This document shows positions 1 to 10,600 of a stretch of DNA of 64,000 nt, in pieces. Within the stretch, counting starts at the first letter, position 1, and every line of letters begins with the position of its first letter. The notes beneath the pieces were generated by a model. It did not search any database. It saw nothing but the letters and a program-made list of their open reading frames with translations, and was not told the origin of the DNA. The stretch spans positions 2,190,607 through 2,254,606 of the forward strand of contig CM077834.1 in assembly GCA_039720395.1 (NCBI GenBank), given 5' to 3'. The translations under genes and the position numbers were made by a program. This DNA comes from Liquidambar formosana (Eukaryota; Streptophyta; Magnoliopsida; Saxifragales; Altingiaceae).

Positions 1-1219
1 ATTTATAACCAAATATTTTTATTACTTGTTCAAAATTTATGGAATCCTTCAATATATCATTTGATACGACTGTTTATATTGTTCCTTAAAGATACATGGT
101 TATATACTCGTTTAAATGTTATTGTGAAATATCTGTTAAATGTGTGGAATTTTCATGATACTTGGATTTTGGAAAAATGCTTTATAAATGTTGTTTACTT
201 GGAAATGCTTTAGAAATGTTACTGAAATTCTAGAAATTTATCAAACATGTTTATGGATACTTTTGGACACTCGGATAGTTATTTGAATGATGGAAAATGT
301 TTTGGATATATGGACCTTGGGTCTTGGTATGCATCAAACGGGTGGGGGCATCACAATGAAGTGGTGTCCTGCGTTGAGAATACTCCGCGAATAGCAAGCA
401 GGGTAAAGTGCCCTTGGGTGAAAGACCCTGAAGCCCTCGAGGAAGAACGCCGCGTAGGTGTTGGTTATTTTCGTGCTTGGCTGAGCCGGGGGTTGACGTG
501 ACGACGTAACCTGTGATTAGCGACGGTTGATGCATGGTTTGATCCCATAGTCTTGGGAATTGGAGATACTATGAGAATTTTGGGAAATTAACTCAAAACC
601 CACATAAAGTATTGATTTGTGACTGATATTTGATTTTGAGTTATTAAATAATTTTAATTCATATACCATGTATCTGCACACATATTAATTGTATAGAATC
701 CACACATATTTCCTATTGGGCTTTGCAGCTCATCCTATTATTATTTCAGATGATCAGGTGATGAGTGAGGATTTGCTGATGGCGGATGCCTAGTGGCATA
801 ATCTGAGGTTGGAACTTGAAGGTGGCATACTAACATAGTCATGGATGAGGATAGATGCACGTGCATTACATAGAAACTATGTTATTTTGATGTATGGACA
901 TTTCTATTATTATTATTGTTATTACCATTATTACTTAATGAACCTTGAATAGTTTGAATCCAACTTATGTGCTAGGGATGTTGGCATTATTTTGGGACCA
1001 TATATTATTATGGGCATGATGTGTGAGCATAACATTTCATATTAATTATTTGGGTATTATTGATGAGCTGGCACCATTATTATTAAAAATATATTTAAAA
1101 AAAAATACACGTGGATTTGACTAAGTCTTCCGCAACTTTTATACTCTGACTTATCCACGTGTACACCTTTTTACTTTGACTTTTATCCACGTGTCGACTC
1201 TCCGAGTCGGGGCGTGACA
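1..1219. mobile_element. LTR-retrotransposon LTR, right end (probably Ty3/gypsy type)
   Basis: The block ends in GGGGCGTGACA at 1209-1219. Its complement, TGTCACGCCCC, is a common plant gypsy-type LTR terminus. The interior has the usual LTR look: no long coding frame, TA-rich, and a leader-like stretch near 720-760 (GGGCTTTGCAGCTCATCC...) seen in many plant LTRs. It abuts a PMEI-domain reading frame that is intact up to base 1220, which fixes the insertion edge. The left end lies outside the window, so solo LTR and full element cannot be separated, and the orientation is uncertain. Short reading frames inside it, such as 247-501, are not credible genes. Confidence 0.6.
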
Positions 1220-1651
1220 GGATGGGTCTGGTGGTGGTGCTTCAAACTCATTTTTGCACTTCTGAGCTTCATTCAAGGCACTAGATGCAAAATCACCAAC
1301 ACCTTGGTAGTCATGATCGCCCAAACTTTCATTAGCTTTGTCAAGGTAACCTATGGCTGCATCATAACTATTGGAGCACGAAGTATATCGATCTTTGAGT
1401 TGAGGGTCACTTGCATTAGCAATGATTGAGCTGAGGAGGAGGGTCTGGGTCCCTGTTGCATTGGCATGGGCTAAATCGATTGAGACTTGGGTGAGGCTAT
1501 GGAGATCTGTTGTGGCTGTACAAGGATCGGATTGCAGTGCTTGCAAGCAAAAAGAAGGATCTTGAGTCTTGGAGCAGACATTGTTAAGCTCTTCAATTTT
1601 CTTTTCCCTAAAAGGTAGGTTTGAGAAAAGCCCATGTTTTTGTGCATTCAA
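1220..1651 (-). pseudogene. Pectin methylesterase/invertase inhibitor (PMEI) domain gene, truncated at both ends
   Basis: The frame encodes a PMEI four-helix-bundle protein, a family that blocks cell-wall pectin methylesterases or invertases in the apoplast. Visible family marks are the first Cys pair (CSKTQDPSFC), the third Cys in YTSCSNSYDAAIGYL and the fourth in NEAQKCKNEF, with the typical spacing and the DLHSLTQVSIDLAHANAT helix. The C-terminal helix is missing: after FEAPPPDPS the frame runs into the LTR at 1219 and reads retrotransposon sequence to an incidental stop at 1151. The N-terminal secretion signal is also absent; upstream residues (MNAQKHGLFSNLPF) are not hydrophobic. Family membership is fairly sure, and the locus is almost certainly non-functional. 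Confidence 0.8.
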
Positions 1652-3300
1652 TGGGTGAGTCCAATGACCCTAAATTTTATTTTTCTTATAGAAAATACAG
1701 TATTGACTATTGAACATTAATCACAATTTTTTCCCCCTTATTGAATTTTCTTTTCTATCTACTAAGGATCATGATTAGAGTTGAATGTCTGGCAGCTTCT
1801 TGAGAAAAAATGTTATATTTTCGAACTATTTGATCAATGAGAAAATTAGGGAAAACAAGAAATTAAAATTTGGTTTGTTTTGGTTTTTTATTTTCGCCTT
1901 CATTAAGCTAGGTTGCTATATTAGACATTTCTGTCGATGAATGAAATCTTTGACATCTATTGCTGCTGCAATATATATAATGTTTTTTTCACTATACTTT
2001 CCTCTACTGTTTGGAGATGGTATTTTTGGAGAAGACAACATAGGATGGTTTAATTTTTTTAGAAATGGGTTGCTTGAACACGGTGCTCTGTTATGGGTTT
2101 GAAAAGTGCTTTTTTATGGATCTCTATTATAGGTTTCAAGAAGTGAAGATGGATTGAACCTTTAAATAAAAAATAAAAAATAAAAAAGAGGGAAATATCA
2201 AGTGGACATGAAGGATATGGGCAGGACAGATTTGCTGGGTGTGCTTGAAGATGGCAGCTGCATGTGCATTCAAATGGACGGGTTGGTTTTGTGTTTTAAC
2301 AAAAATGGAGATTATGGTGTTGAGTTTGTGCTTTTGAGATTACAGTTTAGAGCCCACCGTGGCTGCCATGATTGGCCAACTTATCTCATTTCTCCCTATA
2401 GCAGACAAAGGGGACGTGATACCCCATTACCCCAAGACTGAGGCTCGTTGAAATTTTGGATCCGTTTTTCATTGCTAAGAAATCATAACGGAGTATTCAG
2501 TTTCTTATGTGCATGCACAACGAGGCAGCCACACATTATGAAGGATAACTTTTGGGTTTTGATAATTGTTGTAAAAGTATTGATGTTTTCTAATAAGTTT
2601 CTTTTGCATTTATTTATATCAAACTTCTTAAATACATTAGCACCCATGCTTGTCATCGAGAGAATGTCCTATTCTAACTATTTTGCGTGTACTTTTTATC
2701 GTTATGCAGGACCGGCTATAAGATCTCAGGGGGTTTGGGTGATGCAATATGGATATCCATGTTAAACGCCAAATTTCCTCCATTTTTAGAGATGAAATCC
2801 TCTTTAAAGTTTGCAGTAGTAAAGCACCATATTTGTGTCCATTAATGTCGGTTTAGATTTTAAGTGTGTTTTTTTTTTTGGTGGAATGACACCAATGTAT
2901 TTTTTCCCCCCTGGCTAGAAATTAGAAATGTATTGTTCATCAGTTATCATATGTATTTATTCTTTCTTAACGCAATTTTGTGTGACAATTCTCTATGGCA
3001 TATATAATTGGTTTTTGATGTAGCTAAAGGCATTCTAAAGATCATGTGGATCCTTTTTCAGTTTTCATTTTACTTGATCAAACTAAGCAATTAAATGACG
3101 TAAGGAAAATAACTACAAAATAGAACGCATAATCACCGGCGAAAGTAGCAAGGTATAGGGGGAGTAAAAGCTCTCATTTTGCAATATGAAATGCCATGTG
3201 CCGTGCAGTTGGCGTTTAAACAATTCAAACTCAGTCAAGAAAAGGTCTTTAAACAATTCAAACTAAGTCAAAGGTTTGGAAACAATACGAAACGTCATGT
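1652..3300. other. Intergenic, AT-rich
   Basis: There is no convincing gene. The short frames at 2202-2441 and 2448-2765 (plus) have no recognisable domain, and no splice structure joins them. The stretch may include the decayed 5' part of the PMEI gene, but I see no signal peptide. Confidence 0.5.
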
Positions 3301-3318
3301 GTTGTGAACAGGATAAAG

Positions 3319-3567
3319 TCGTGGTTGCTAACCACGATTCTAAATGAAATCGTGGTTGACAACCACGATTTTACTTCTAAAATTATTTCCAGAATTTTTT
3401 TTATTTTTTAAACTTATTATATCATAATCGCTTCTTGTAACCACGATTTTACCGTATATAAATTTTTATACCAATACGAGCGACAAAATAAAGGATTCGT
3501 ATACCCAGCCTAAAATCGTGGTTGCTAACCACGATTTTATTAAAATCGTGATTAGCAACCACGATTT
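3319..3567. repeat. Cluster of five short palindromes, AAATCG...CGATTT family
   Basis: Five related units of about 19-27 bases lie at 3319-3337, 3347-3372, 3426-3450, 3512-3538 and 3542-3567. Each reads roughly AAATCGTGGTT-N-AACCACGATTT and could fold into a hairpin with a tiny loop. They are irregularly spaced and separated by AT-rich DNA, so this is neither a simple tandem repeat nor a CRISPR array. The architecture matches the cluster at 41487-41747. Confidence 0.75.
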
Positions 3568-6500
3568 ATCGCTGTCTAGGAATAAAGTTTAAAATCACAC
3601 CAAAGTCGGAATAAAGTTTAAAAATCTTACCCTTTTGGGCAAAGAGCCTAGTTACGGATTTTATCAATGAAAAAAAATAAAATATAAGGAATTCTACTTT
3701 TCTTTATTTGGTTCCAATGGAAAATTGGGAGAAGAAAAAGAAAAATTGGAATAATTTTGCCTTGATACGATTTTATCTTTTCCTTCCATTTTCTTCCCTC
3801 CTCATTTTTTTTCCCTTGTTTTTTTGTTCCATGGTAGAATCCATGAACTAAATAAAGGGTTAATGAATGTAACCTTGTATTACAAAAGATAGTGGAAACA
3901 AGAACCAAAAAGTCCACTTAAATAACATATTTTGGAAAAAAAAAAAATTTCTATGAAGTTATTCGAAATTATGTTTTCTAATGAATCTCGCAATTAGTTT
4001 TCATAGAAACCTTTTATATTTTTTTATCAATCTTAAATATAAATTAAGTGAGAGATTTTGCAGTATTTTATGTGATGATTATAGCTTCCCTCCTAGTCTG
4101 ATTTAAAAATAGAGAGGGAGGTAATTTAGGCCCAGCCCGCCTAGGTTCTTGGTCCCCTAGGAATGGCATTGGTTATGGACAATTAGGATGGGCTTGGCCC
4201 TATTTTGTATGCCCATGTTCATTGGCCAGGGCATGGGCGAAGAAATTTAGGAACGGTTGAGCAAATAAAGCAAAGAATAAAAATACTAAAAGGCCCCTCC
4301 GGAGAAAACTTCTTCAAAAAGCCACCAAAACACATGCTTACGAAAAACCCATAAAAATAAAATTGTGTATCAAAAACCCCACTAGTATACTTGGGGTTGT
4401 AATTTTTTTTTTTTTTTAATAGAAATTTTAACTATTCTTTGAGAAGATATGGTAGGTAGTTCTAATTTAAAATGGTGCCGTTGAATTTATCCTTCCAACA
4501 AAGTAACGAAAAATCATCATCTAATTAAGCAAAGGCGCGTGGATTAGAATTTTGTCAAAAAAGAGGAGAGAGTTGATAAACTCTACCATGTTTCTAGTCA
4601 TACCGTAATGACTAAATTTTTGTCCTATCGAGCAAAAGGTTTACAATACGTATCTATTAATAGTAATCTCAACTTCAAAAGTATTATCAGTATATGAGCA
4701 AAAGGTTTTCACTTTCTCTTATTAGTTCTAATCTTTTGTATAATCTTTTTTCATCTTCTTGATCTATGCCATTTTTAAAAAGTTTTTATCTTTCTTATTT
4801 ATTTAGGATAATAAGTAAAATATTAAATATATCTAAATTTACTTTATCACTACTCGAAAGAAAGACCCCTTAAAAAAAAAAAACCTAAAAGTGTCATTGA
4901 CCAACAGGTCAAAACCGTCATATACGGTTAAAAGTTTGCCATTCTGTTTTCATTGGCAGCCCCACTATAACCTTGTGATCGAGGTCAGTGGAATTTCTGA
5001 AACTCCCACAATGGTAAGTGCTATTGTTGAAACTCGAGGTGCATGTACGTACCCTATAAGAAAATAAAGAAAAAGCAAGGTAAACCCAAATTTCATGAAC
5101 TTGGGATACCTATTCTTCCAAGTTATCATGGTGTCACCCACAATTTCTTCTCCATTCACTGTTAGAGAAGCACTTTCTTGCAGATACTAAGAAGAAAGAC
5201 ATGTAACATACTATTGGGGTTGACTGGGTTACAAACCCCTCCATGGTGGTTTTGTCAACATTTGGTCAACCCAAAATGAAGTGACATTAAACCCAAAACC
5301 CCAACCACCCAAAAAAAAAAAAAAAAAGGAAGGAGAGAGACTGAGAGAATGGATTTGTTAGTTTCCTATTCCTGTAAGTAAATATTGGCAGCACACATAT
5401 GAGCACCGACTGAAATTAATTCCTTCTATGACTTTGGAAGTGCAAACAGCCAGCACCTCTCAATTATGAAATGGGACATAAAGCAGGACTTGGTAGTGCT
5501 AGAGTGCTAGTAGCATCACTTCATTGGAAATGGCACATGAGCTTGACAAATCCTTGAATCTCAATCACTTGGGATTGGGTTTGTAAATTCTTTTTTCGTC
5601 ATCTAATACTCAGGCCTTGTCTTCACTCAAAACCTTATGCTGTCCTCATAACGCAATTACACATTAGATGCTGGTTTGTTTTAGGGGACTTACTAGATGT
5701 CTCCAAAAAGAGAACTATTTGGTGGGGTGAATTTGACAGGTAGGCGTCTCACATGTCCCATCACAATGAATTAATGATTATTAATTATCCTACATGTCAC
5801 AATTAAGGTGGTGTTTCTCTTATACTTGTAATGTCTTTTAAGGTTAAATTTGGATTTCAGAAACGATGAGAGAAAAAAAAAGTATAGTGTCGAAATTTGT
5901 TTAGAAGTGAATTTTTTTGCAACCATATTTTCAAGCTTTTCCCTCTCCTCTCCTTAAATTTTCTAAGAACCTAAGTGGGGCTAGCTAAATTGAACCCCTC
6001 CTTATAAACAACTTTTCCTCATCTTGTCATCCATCGATGCTACCCCTTTTACCTTCTCATAAATACATTCATTTTTTGTGCAGTTGGTTTCATTCTTTCA
6101 TTTCAACATTCTCATTACTATTCTACATCTGATTTATGGGTACCAACCCTCAACCATACTCTATTGATTAGGTGTCTCCCAACCACCCCCCTCCTCTCCT
6201 TTTCAATGGGAAGAGATTTCACCGCCGTGGTAACAACTATCAAGACTAGCTGTGTCATATACTTTCTTGATTGGCACCCATATATATCAATGTCATCTTT
6301 TCCAAGCTCTCAAGCTTGGTTGTGTTGCCTAGATTGATTGGGCACAGTTAAAGTCCCAATTTTCTCTGAAAAAAATAAGACAGGTCCCAATTTTGTCAAT
6401 CCATTAAAACGCAAGACATTGACTAATATCTAATTCATTTTTCAAGAATCTAGAACAAACACTACCCTTTTAAGAGGGAAAGGAAGCGTCGTCGAGCTAA

Positions 6501-7107
6501 CACGCCATTGATAAAACGCTTTTAAATATTAGTTTATTATCAAAATCAAGTCCACAAAACTTGACTACATCGACAATTAAAATCAAAAGAGCCCCATTAT
6601 AGCATCATATCAAGAGGAAAATAAAGAGTAACACTCTTAACATAAATTTTTACAAATTTACTCACAATTCATCTCATTAAACTTCTAATTAAATGGATGT
6701 GACTGACCTGAGTTCAAATTTATCTAAACAAAAACGACAAAAATATCATAATAATCCAACCGAAAGCACTAAAACCATATGACATATGTCACTACACAAC
6801 TTCCCTGTCTTCATTTGCTAGGTTTGTGCATCTTTCAAACCCTCCTACCCCACAAAAAGGTCACAACCTACCCCACCCTTCGCTTTTCTTTATCCATACA
6901 AAACCTAACCCAATCTACACGTACATCTATCAATTCTCTATCCAAAATTAAACCCCCCCCCCCCCTAAAAAGAAAAAAAAAAAAAAATCCTCATTTGAGC
7001 ACTCGTATTTTTGGTCAATGCAACAATCCAAGAGCCAGAGGAAAACATAAATTGTTGAGTCTCATCATGAGTGTCCTGCTCAAAGAAAATTTGAGTGCCC
7101 AAATCAG

Positions 7108-7140
<33 letters not shown>
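3568..7140. other. Intergenic, with the 3' flank of the NF-YB gene
   Basis: AT-rich DNA with several homopolymers (poly-T at 4408-4422, poly-A at 5313-5328, poly-C at 6953-6966, poly-A at 7112-7140). Short frames at 4965-5159 (minus) and 6779-7114 (plus) show no family match. The last few hundred bases before 7208 probably hold the 3'UTR of the minus-strand NF-YB gene. Confidence 0.5.
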
Positions 7141-7207
7141 GATAATTACAAAGTCAAACCATCATCATCTACCGTCCATCACATCATCGTTTACAACAAG
7201 TTCCCAG

Positions 7208-7906
7208 CTACCTGGGCCTACCAGTAGAACCTCCGGGCCCAGTATGACCCGAACCACCCTTACCCAGCCCACCAACGCCTCCTCCTCCCACAGCCATCTG
7301 ATGATAGGCACCGGAACCGTACATCTGTCCCTGATGATGTTGCTGCCCCTGATGATGTTGCTGCTGATGATGCCCCATCATCATCATACTAGGCGCCATC
7401 CCACCATACATTCCCCCACCACCTTCATTATATCCACTCCCACTGTTCCCCGTACTCACTCCAGCACCACTGCCGCCGCCGCCGCCGCCACCACCGCCCA
7501 TCGTTCCACCACTACCTCCGCCGCCTTCCTTCTCACGTCCCATCGAGCTCTTCTCTCCCTCCAGCTCCCTAAACCTCTGGAGATAAATCTTCAACGGCTC
7601 GACGTAGTCTTCGAACCCGAGCGTCGTCATAGCCCATAGCAGATCGTCGCCGTTGATCGTCTTCCGCTTCTCCCTCTGACACTTGTCGGACGCCTCGCCG
7701 GTGATGAAGCTGATGAACTCGGAAACGCACTCCTGGACAGTCTCCTTGGCGTCTTTGGATATCTTGGCGTTGGCCGGCAGTGCTTTCTTCATGATCCGGC
7801 TCACGTTGGCGATTGGTAAGAACCTGTCTTGCTCTCGAGGCGAGAGCTCGCTGTTCGCGTTGTTGTTGTGGCCGCCTCCGCCGGACTCGTTGTCGGAATC
7901 CGCCAT
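7208..7906 (-). CDS. NF-YB transcription factor subunit (NF-YB2/NF-YB3 type)
   Basis: Histone-fold B subunit of the CCAAT-binding NF-Y trimer (with NF-YA and NF-YC), acting in the nucleus; NF-YB2/3 types pair with CONSTANS-like proteins in photoperiodic flowering. The single-exon frame codes 232 residues. I chose the ATG at 7904-7906 ([12 protein letters not shown]), the usual family start; an in-frame TTG further upstream is not needed. The histone fold spans about residues 26-118, from [20 protein letters not shown] to [15 protein letters not shown]. The key residue that marks LEC1-type proteins (Asp in KISDDAK) is Lys here (KISKDAK), so it is not LEC1-type. The C-terminal tail is Gly-rich, with GGC-codon runs, then His/Gln/Met-rich. 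It is intact, with no odd features. The exact paralog (NF-YB2 or NF-YB3) is uncertain. Confidence 0.95.
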   Translation of the reverse strand: MADSDNESGGGGHNNNANSELSPREQDRFLPIANVSRIMKKALPANAKISKDAKETVQECVSEFISFITGEASDKCQREKRKTINGDDLLWAMTTLGFEDYVEPLKIYLQRFRELEGEKSSMGREKEGGGGSGGTMGGGGGGGGGSGAGVSTGNSGSGYNEGGGGMYGGMAPSMMMMGHHQQQHHQGQQHHQGQMYGSGAYHQMAVGGGGVGGLGKGGSGHTGPGGSTGRPR

Positions 7907-9020
7907 GGTTTTTGAGACGAAGAAGATCCGAAGATTGTTCAAGTGTGGGGCTTATAGTATAGCAAAAGTCGAGTTTTTGCAGGTTTTTTGGAGAAGAGTC
8001 AAGCAAGTCTAGCAAGTTGAGTTTCTGCCACTGAAGTACAGTGAAGAAGGAAATTGAGAAGGGCGGAATTTGAGGTTTTGATCATTTGCAAGAACTCCGA
8101 TTTCTCAGTGTTTTTAGGTGCAGAAATTTAAGAAACAATAGTCAAACGCTTCGAATTCCACGGAATTCCACAGAATTCCACAGAAATACAGAGGTTTTAC
8201 TCGCGGGTATTCACGAAATGAATGACGATTGTCCGAATTCGACCAAATTGCGTATAAATTTCTGATAATTCAGGAAGAATTCAAGACATTAGGGCTTAGA
8301 GCTGATGAAATTCAACAATTCAGACAGAAAGTGAACGGATTGTAGAGAAAGAAAAACCAGCGTCGGAAGCTGGTCGGAAAATCGACGGAGACTGGACGGT
8401 CTCCGGTGAGAGATTTACGGAAAGTGAAATCAGGGCTTAGAGCTGATGGAATTCAACAATTCAGATAAAAACTGAAGCGGCCGGCGAGAAAGTAGGTAGA
8501 TTCCCGGCGAGAGTTTTCCGGCGAAGGTTAAGAGAAGGGAAGGAAGGGAGGAGAGGAATTGAGAGCGAATGCCGGGGGTCCGTTGGATCAATGGTCTAAT
8601 AAACGCCATCGTCTTCGACACGTGGACGATTTTGGACCGTTGTTTGTCGATAAGTATGCGTTCCCACGGACGAGTTTGGTGCCATTGGATGGGTCGGGAG
8701 TGGGGTGATCTGGAGCGTTGAAGTGGAATCTGGAACGTGGTCGGCCTGATCTGGACTTCTTTAAGCCACTGTAAGTGGACTTTTATTTCTAGTGGAAAAT
8801 CAAAGCTTGCTAAAATTCTAATTTTGAAGGAAAAGGCTACAAGCCTACAATGAATTTTTTTCACTTAATTTAGCTCAAATACAAAATAAGAAAAATTATA
8901 GATTAAACCATCTGAACTTTGAGCGAGAATCATTTTTCACCACTTCACATTTAAAATCAGACAAAAAAAAAAATTATTTCTTTTTAAAAAAAATCTAGTT
9001 ATTCTTTGAAATGATATTTA
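7907..9020. promoter_or_regulatory. NF-YB 5' leader/promoter region
   Basis: This is the upstream DNA of the minus-strand NF-YB gene, with higher GC than its surroundings up to about 8600. A short direct duplication is visible: GGGCTTAGAGCTGATG followed by AATTCAACAATTCAG occurs at about 8291 and again at about 8432. GAATTCCAC is repeated three times near 8151-8180. The frame at 8430-8864 looks like chance. I cannot place a TATA box. Confidence 0.4.
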
Positions 9021-9028
9021 CAACAGTC

Positions 9029-9170
9029 CTTGTAGTCTAATGGTACTTGAGTGTGATTAGGGTGTTAGTATTTTAGGGATCAAATCCGTTTATTATAACC
9101 AGAAAAGGAAAATATAATGATTGTAGGTCTACCCCAAAATGGTGTTGGTCTATTCTTTTTTGGCACGTCT
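9029..9170 (+). mobile_element. tRNA-derived SINE remnant
   Basis: An A-box-like TAGTCTAATGG at 9033-9043 is followed about 43 bases later by a B-box-like GGGATCAAATCC at 9076-9087. This is the split RNA polymerase III promoter of tRNA-derived SINEs. The downstream body is diverged and the 3' end is unclear. It cannot be a tRNA gene because acceptor-stem pairing is not evident. Confidence 0.45.
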
Positions 9171-9404
9171 AGTGTGCCTCGACTAGGAAAATGTTATTGA
9201 TATCATTTTCATTCACCATGATGTATCATGGATTCTAAGGTTACAAATTAATACTTACCCCAAAAAAAAGAAAAAGGAAAATTAGCAATAATCCCTATTA
9301 GGGGATTGCTTTTAACAAAAAACTCACCATGAGATGTTTTAATTCTAAAATCCCATTTTTAAAAGATTCTTTAAGCAAAAAGAAATGTTTTTTTTTTAAA
9401 ATAC

Positions 9405-10600
9405 CTATTTTGACCTTTTATATTTTGGGATATGTTTTAAACTAGATTCATAGAAGAAGAAGAAGGGAGGGGCGGGCGGAGAGAGAGAGAGAGGAGGGGC
9501 TGTGAAGATCCAGAAGAAGAAGAAGAAGAAAAACCAGATTTGGAGAGAGAGAGAAAGAGAGAGAAAAAGGGGCTGTGAAGATTTGGAAGATGAAGAAGAA
9601 GAAGAAGAAAAACTAGATATGAAAAAAAAAAAAAAAAAAAAAACAAAAAAAAACAAAACAAAAACCAGATCTGAAAAATGATTTTATTCTCTAACGGCAA
9701 CTGACCTTCTCCGACTACCACCCTGCCATGGCTGTCATCTTTTTCTTTTTTTTTTTTTTCTTTTTTTTTTTTCATTTTTTTGGGTCTTTGTTTGCAACTT
9801 TAGATCTGTTGATTTTTGGGGGTTGCTATTGTAGTGGTTTTGTCAAAACATAAAGTAACAATTGCTATTGTGTTGCTGTATGATTTTTCAAAGACAACAG
9901 TAAACTGTTACTATTGTAGTGTTTTTTTATATTTTTTCAAAGACAATAATATTTTGTCACAATGTAGTGCATAAATTTTTTAAAGCACACAATAGTAAAC
10001 TGTTACTATTGTCTGTATAATTTTTTCAAAGTACACAATAGTAAATCAACAGTAGAGTGATACTGTTACACAAACTAATTACCAACAGTAAAGTGATACT
10101 GTTGCATAAACAAATTGGTACAATTTGATACTGGTGCTATTTAAATACACTAGTAACAGTAAAGTGATTATGTTGCAATGTTTTAAGATAAACAAAGGGT
10201 TGTGTTTTACTATCTAACAAATCAGAATTATCCATAAACAACATTAACACTTTACTGTTGGTGATATTTTTGTCAATGCATGTGTAAAAAAAGACCAAAA
10301 ACTTCTAAACAACTATTTACCTTCTCGCGCACGTGCACACACGTACACACACACATAAAAACACACAAAATAAATAAATAAATAAATAAATTGCAGATAT
10401 GAAGTTTGGAGTTGGAGATAAGAAGAAGAAGAAGAAGAAGAAGAAGAATGATGGTATTTTTGTTCGTATCGTGGTAAAAAGGGTTTTCATTAATCAGTTT
10501 TTTTTATAAGACCTATTGTTAAACTACTCTTAAAATGAGGGGTTTTGGGTTTTGGCCAAAAATACCCTCCCCCTCCCCCCCGCCCAAAAAAAAAGGTTTA
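9405..10600. repeat. Low-complexity block with GA/GAA tracts and palindrome units
   Basis: Holds GAA/GA microsatellites (about 9450-9610 and 10420-10447), poly-A and poly-T tracts, and between 9895 and 10176 a set of short imperfect palindromes built on CAACAGTA...TACTGTTG and CAATAGTAA...TTACTATTG. The frames 9405-9656 and 9437-9775 (minus) are translations of these tracts, not genes. The block may be a decayed transposon insertion; I could not define its ends. Confidence 0.5.

Noticed and set aside
247..501. 84-residue plus-strand frame
   Set aside because: Lies inside the LTR and does not resemble any retrotransposon or host protein.
4965..5159. 64-residue minus-strand frame with a hydrophobic centre
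   Set aside because: No family match; neighbouring DNA shows no leader, splice or terminator signals.
7569..8015. 148-residue minus-strand frame overlapping NF-YB
   Set aside because: It is an out-of-frame shadow of the NF-YB gene, Arg/Gln-rich from the GC-rich coding sequence.
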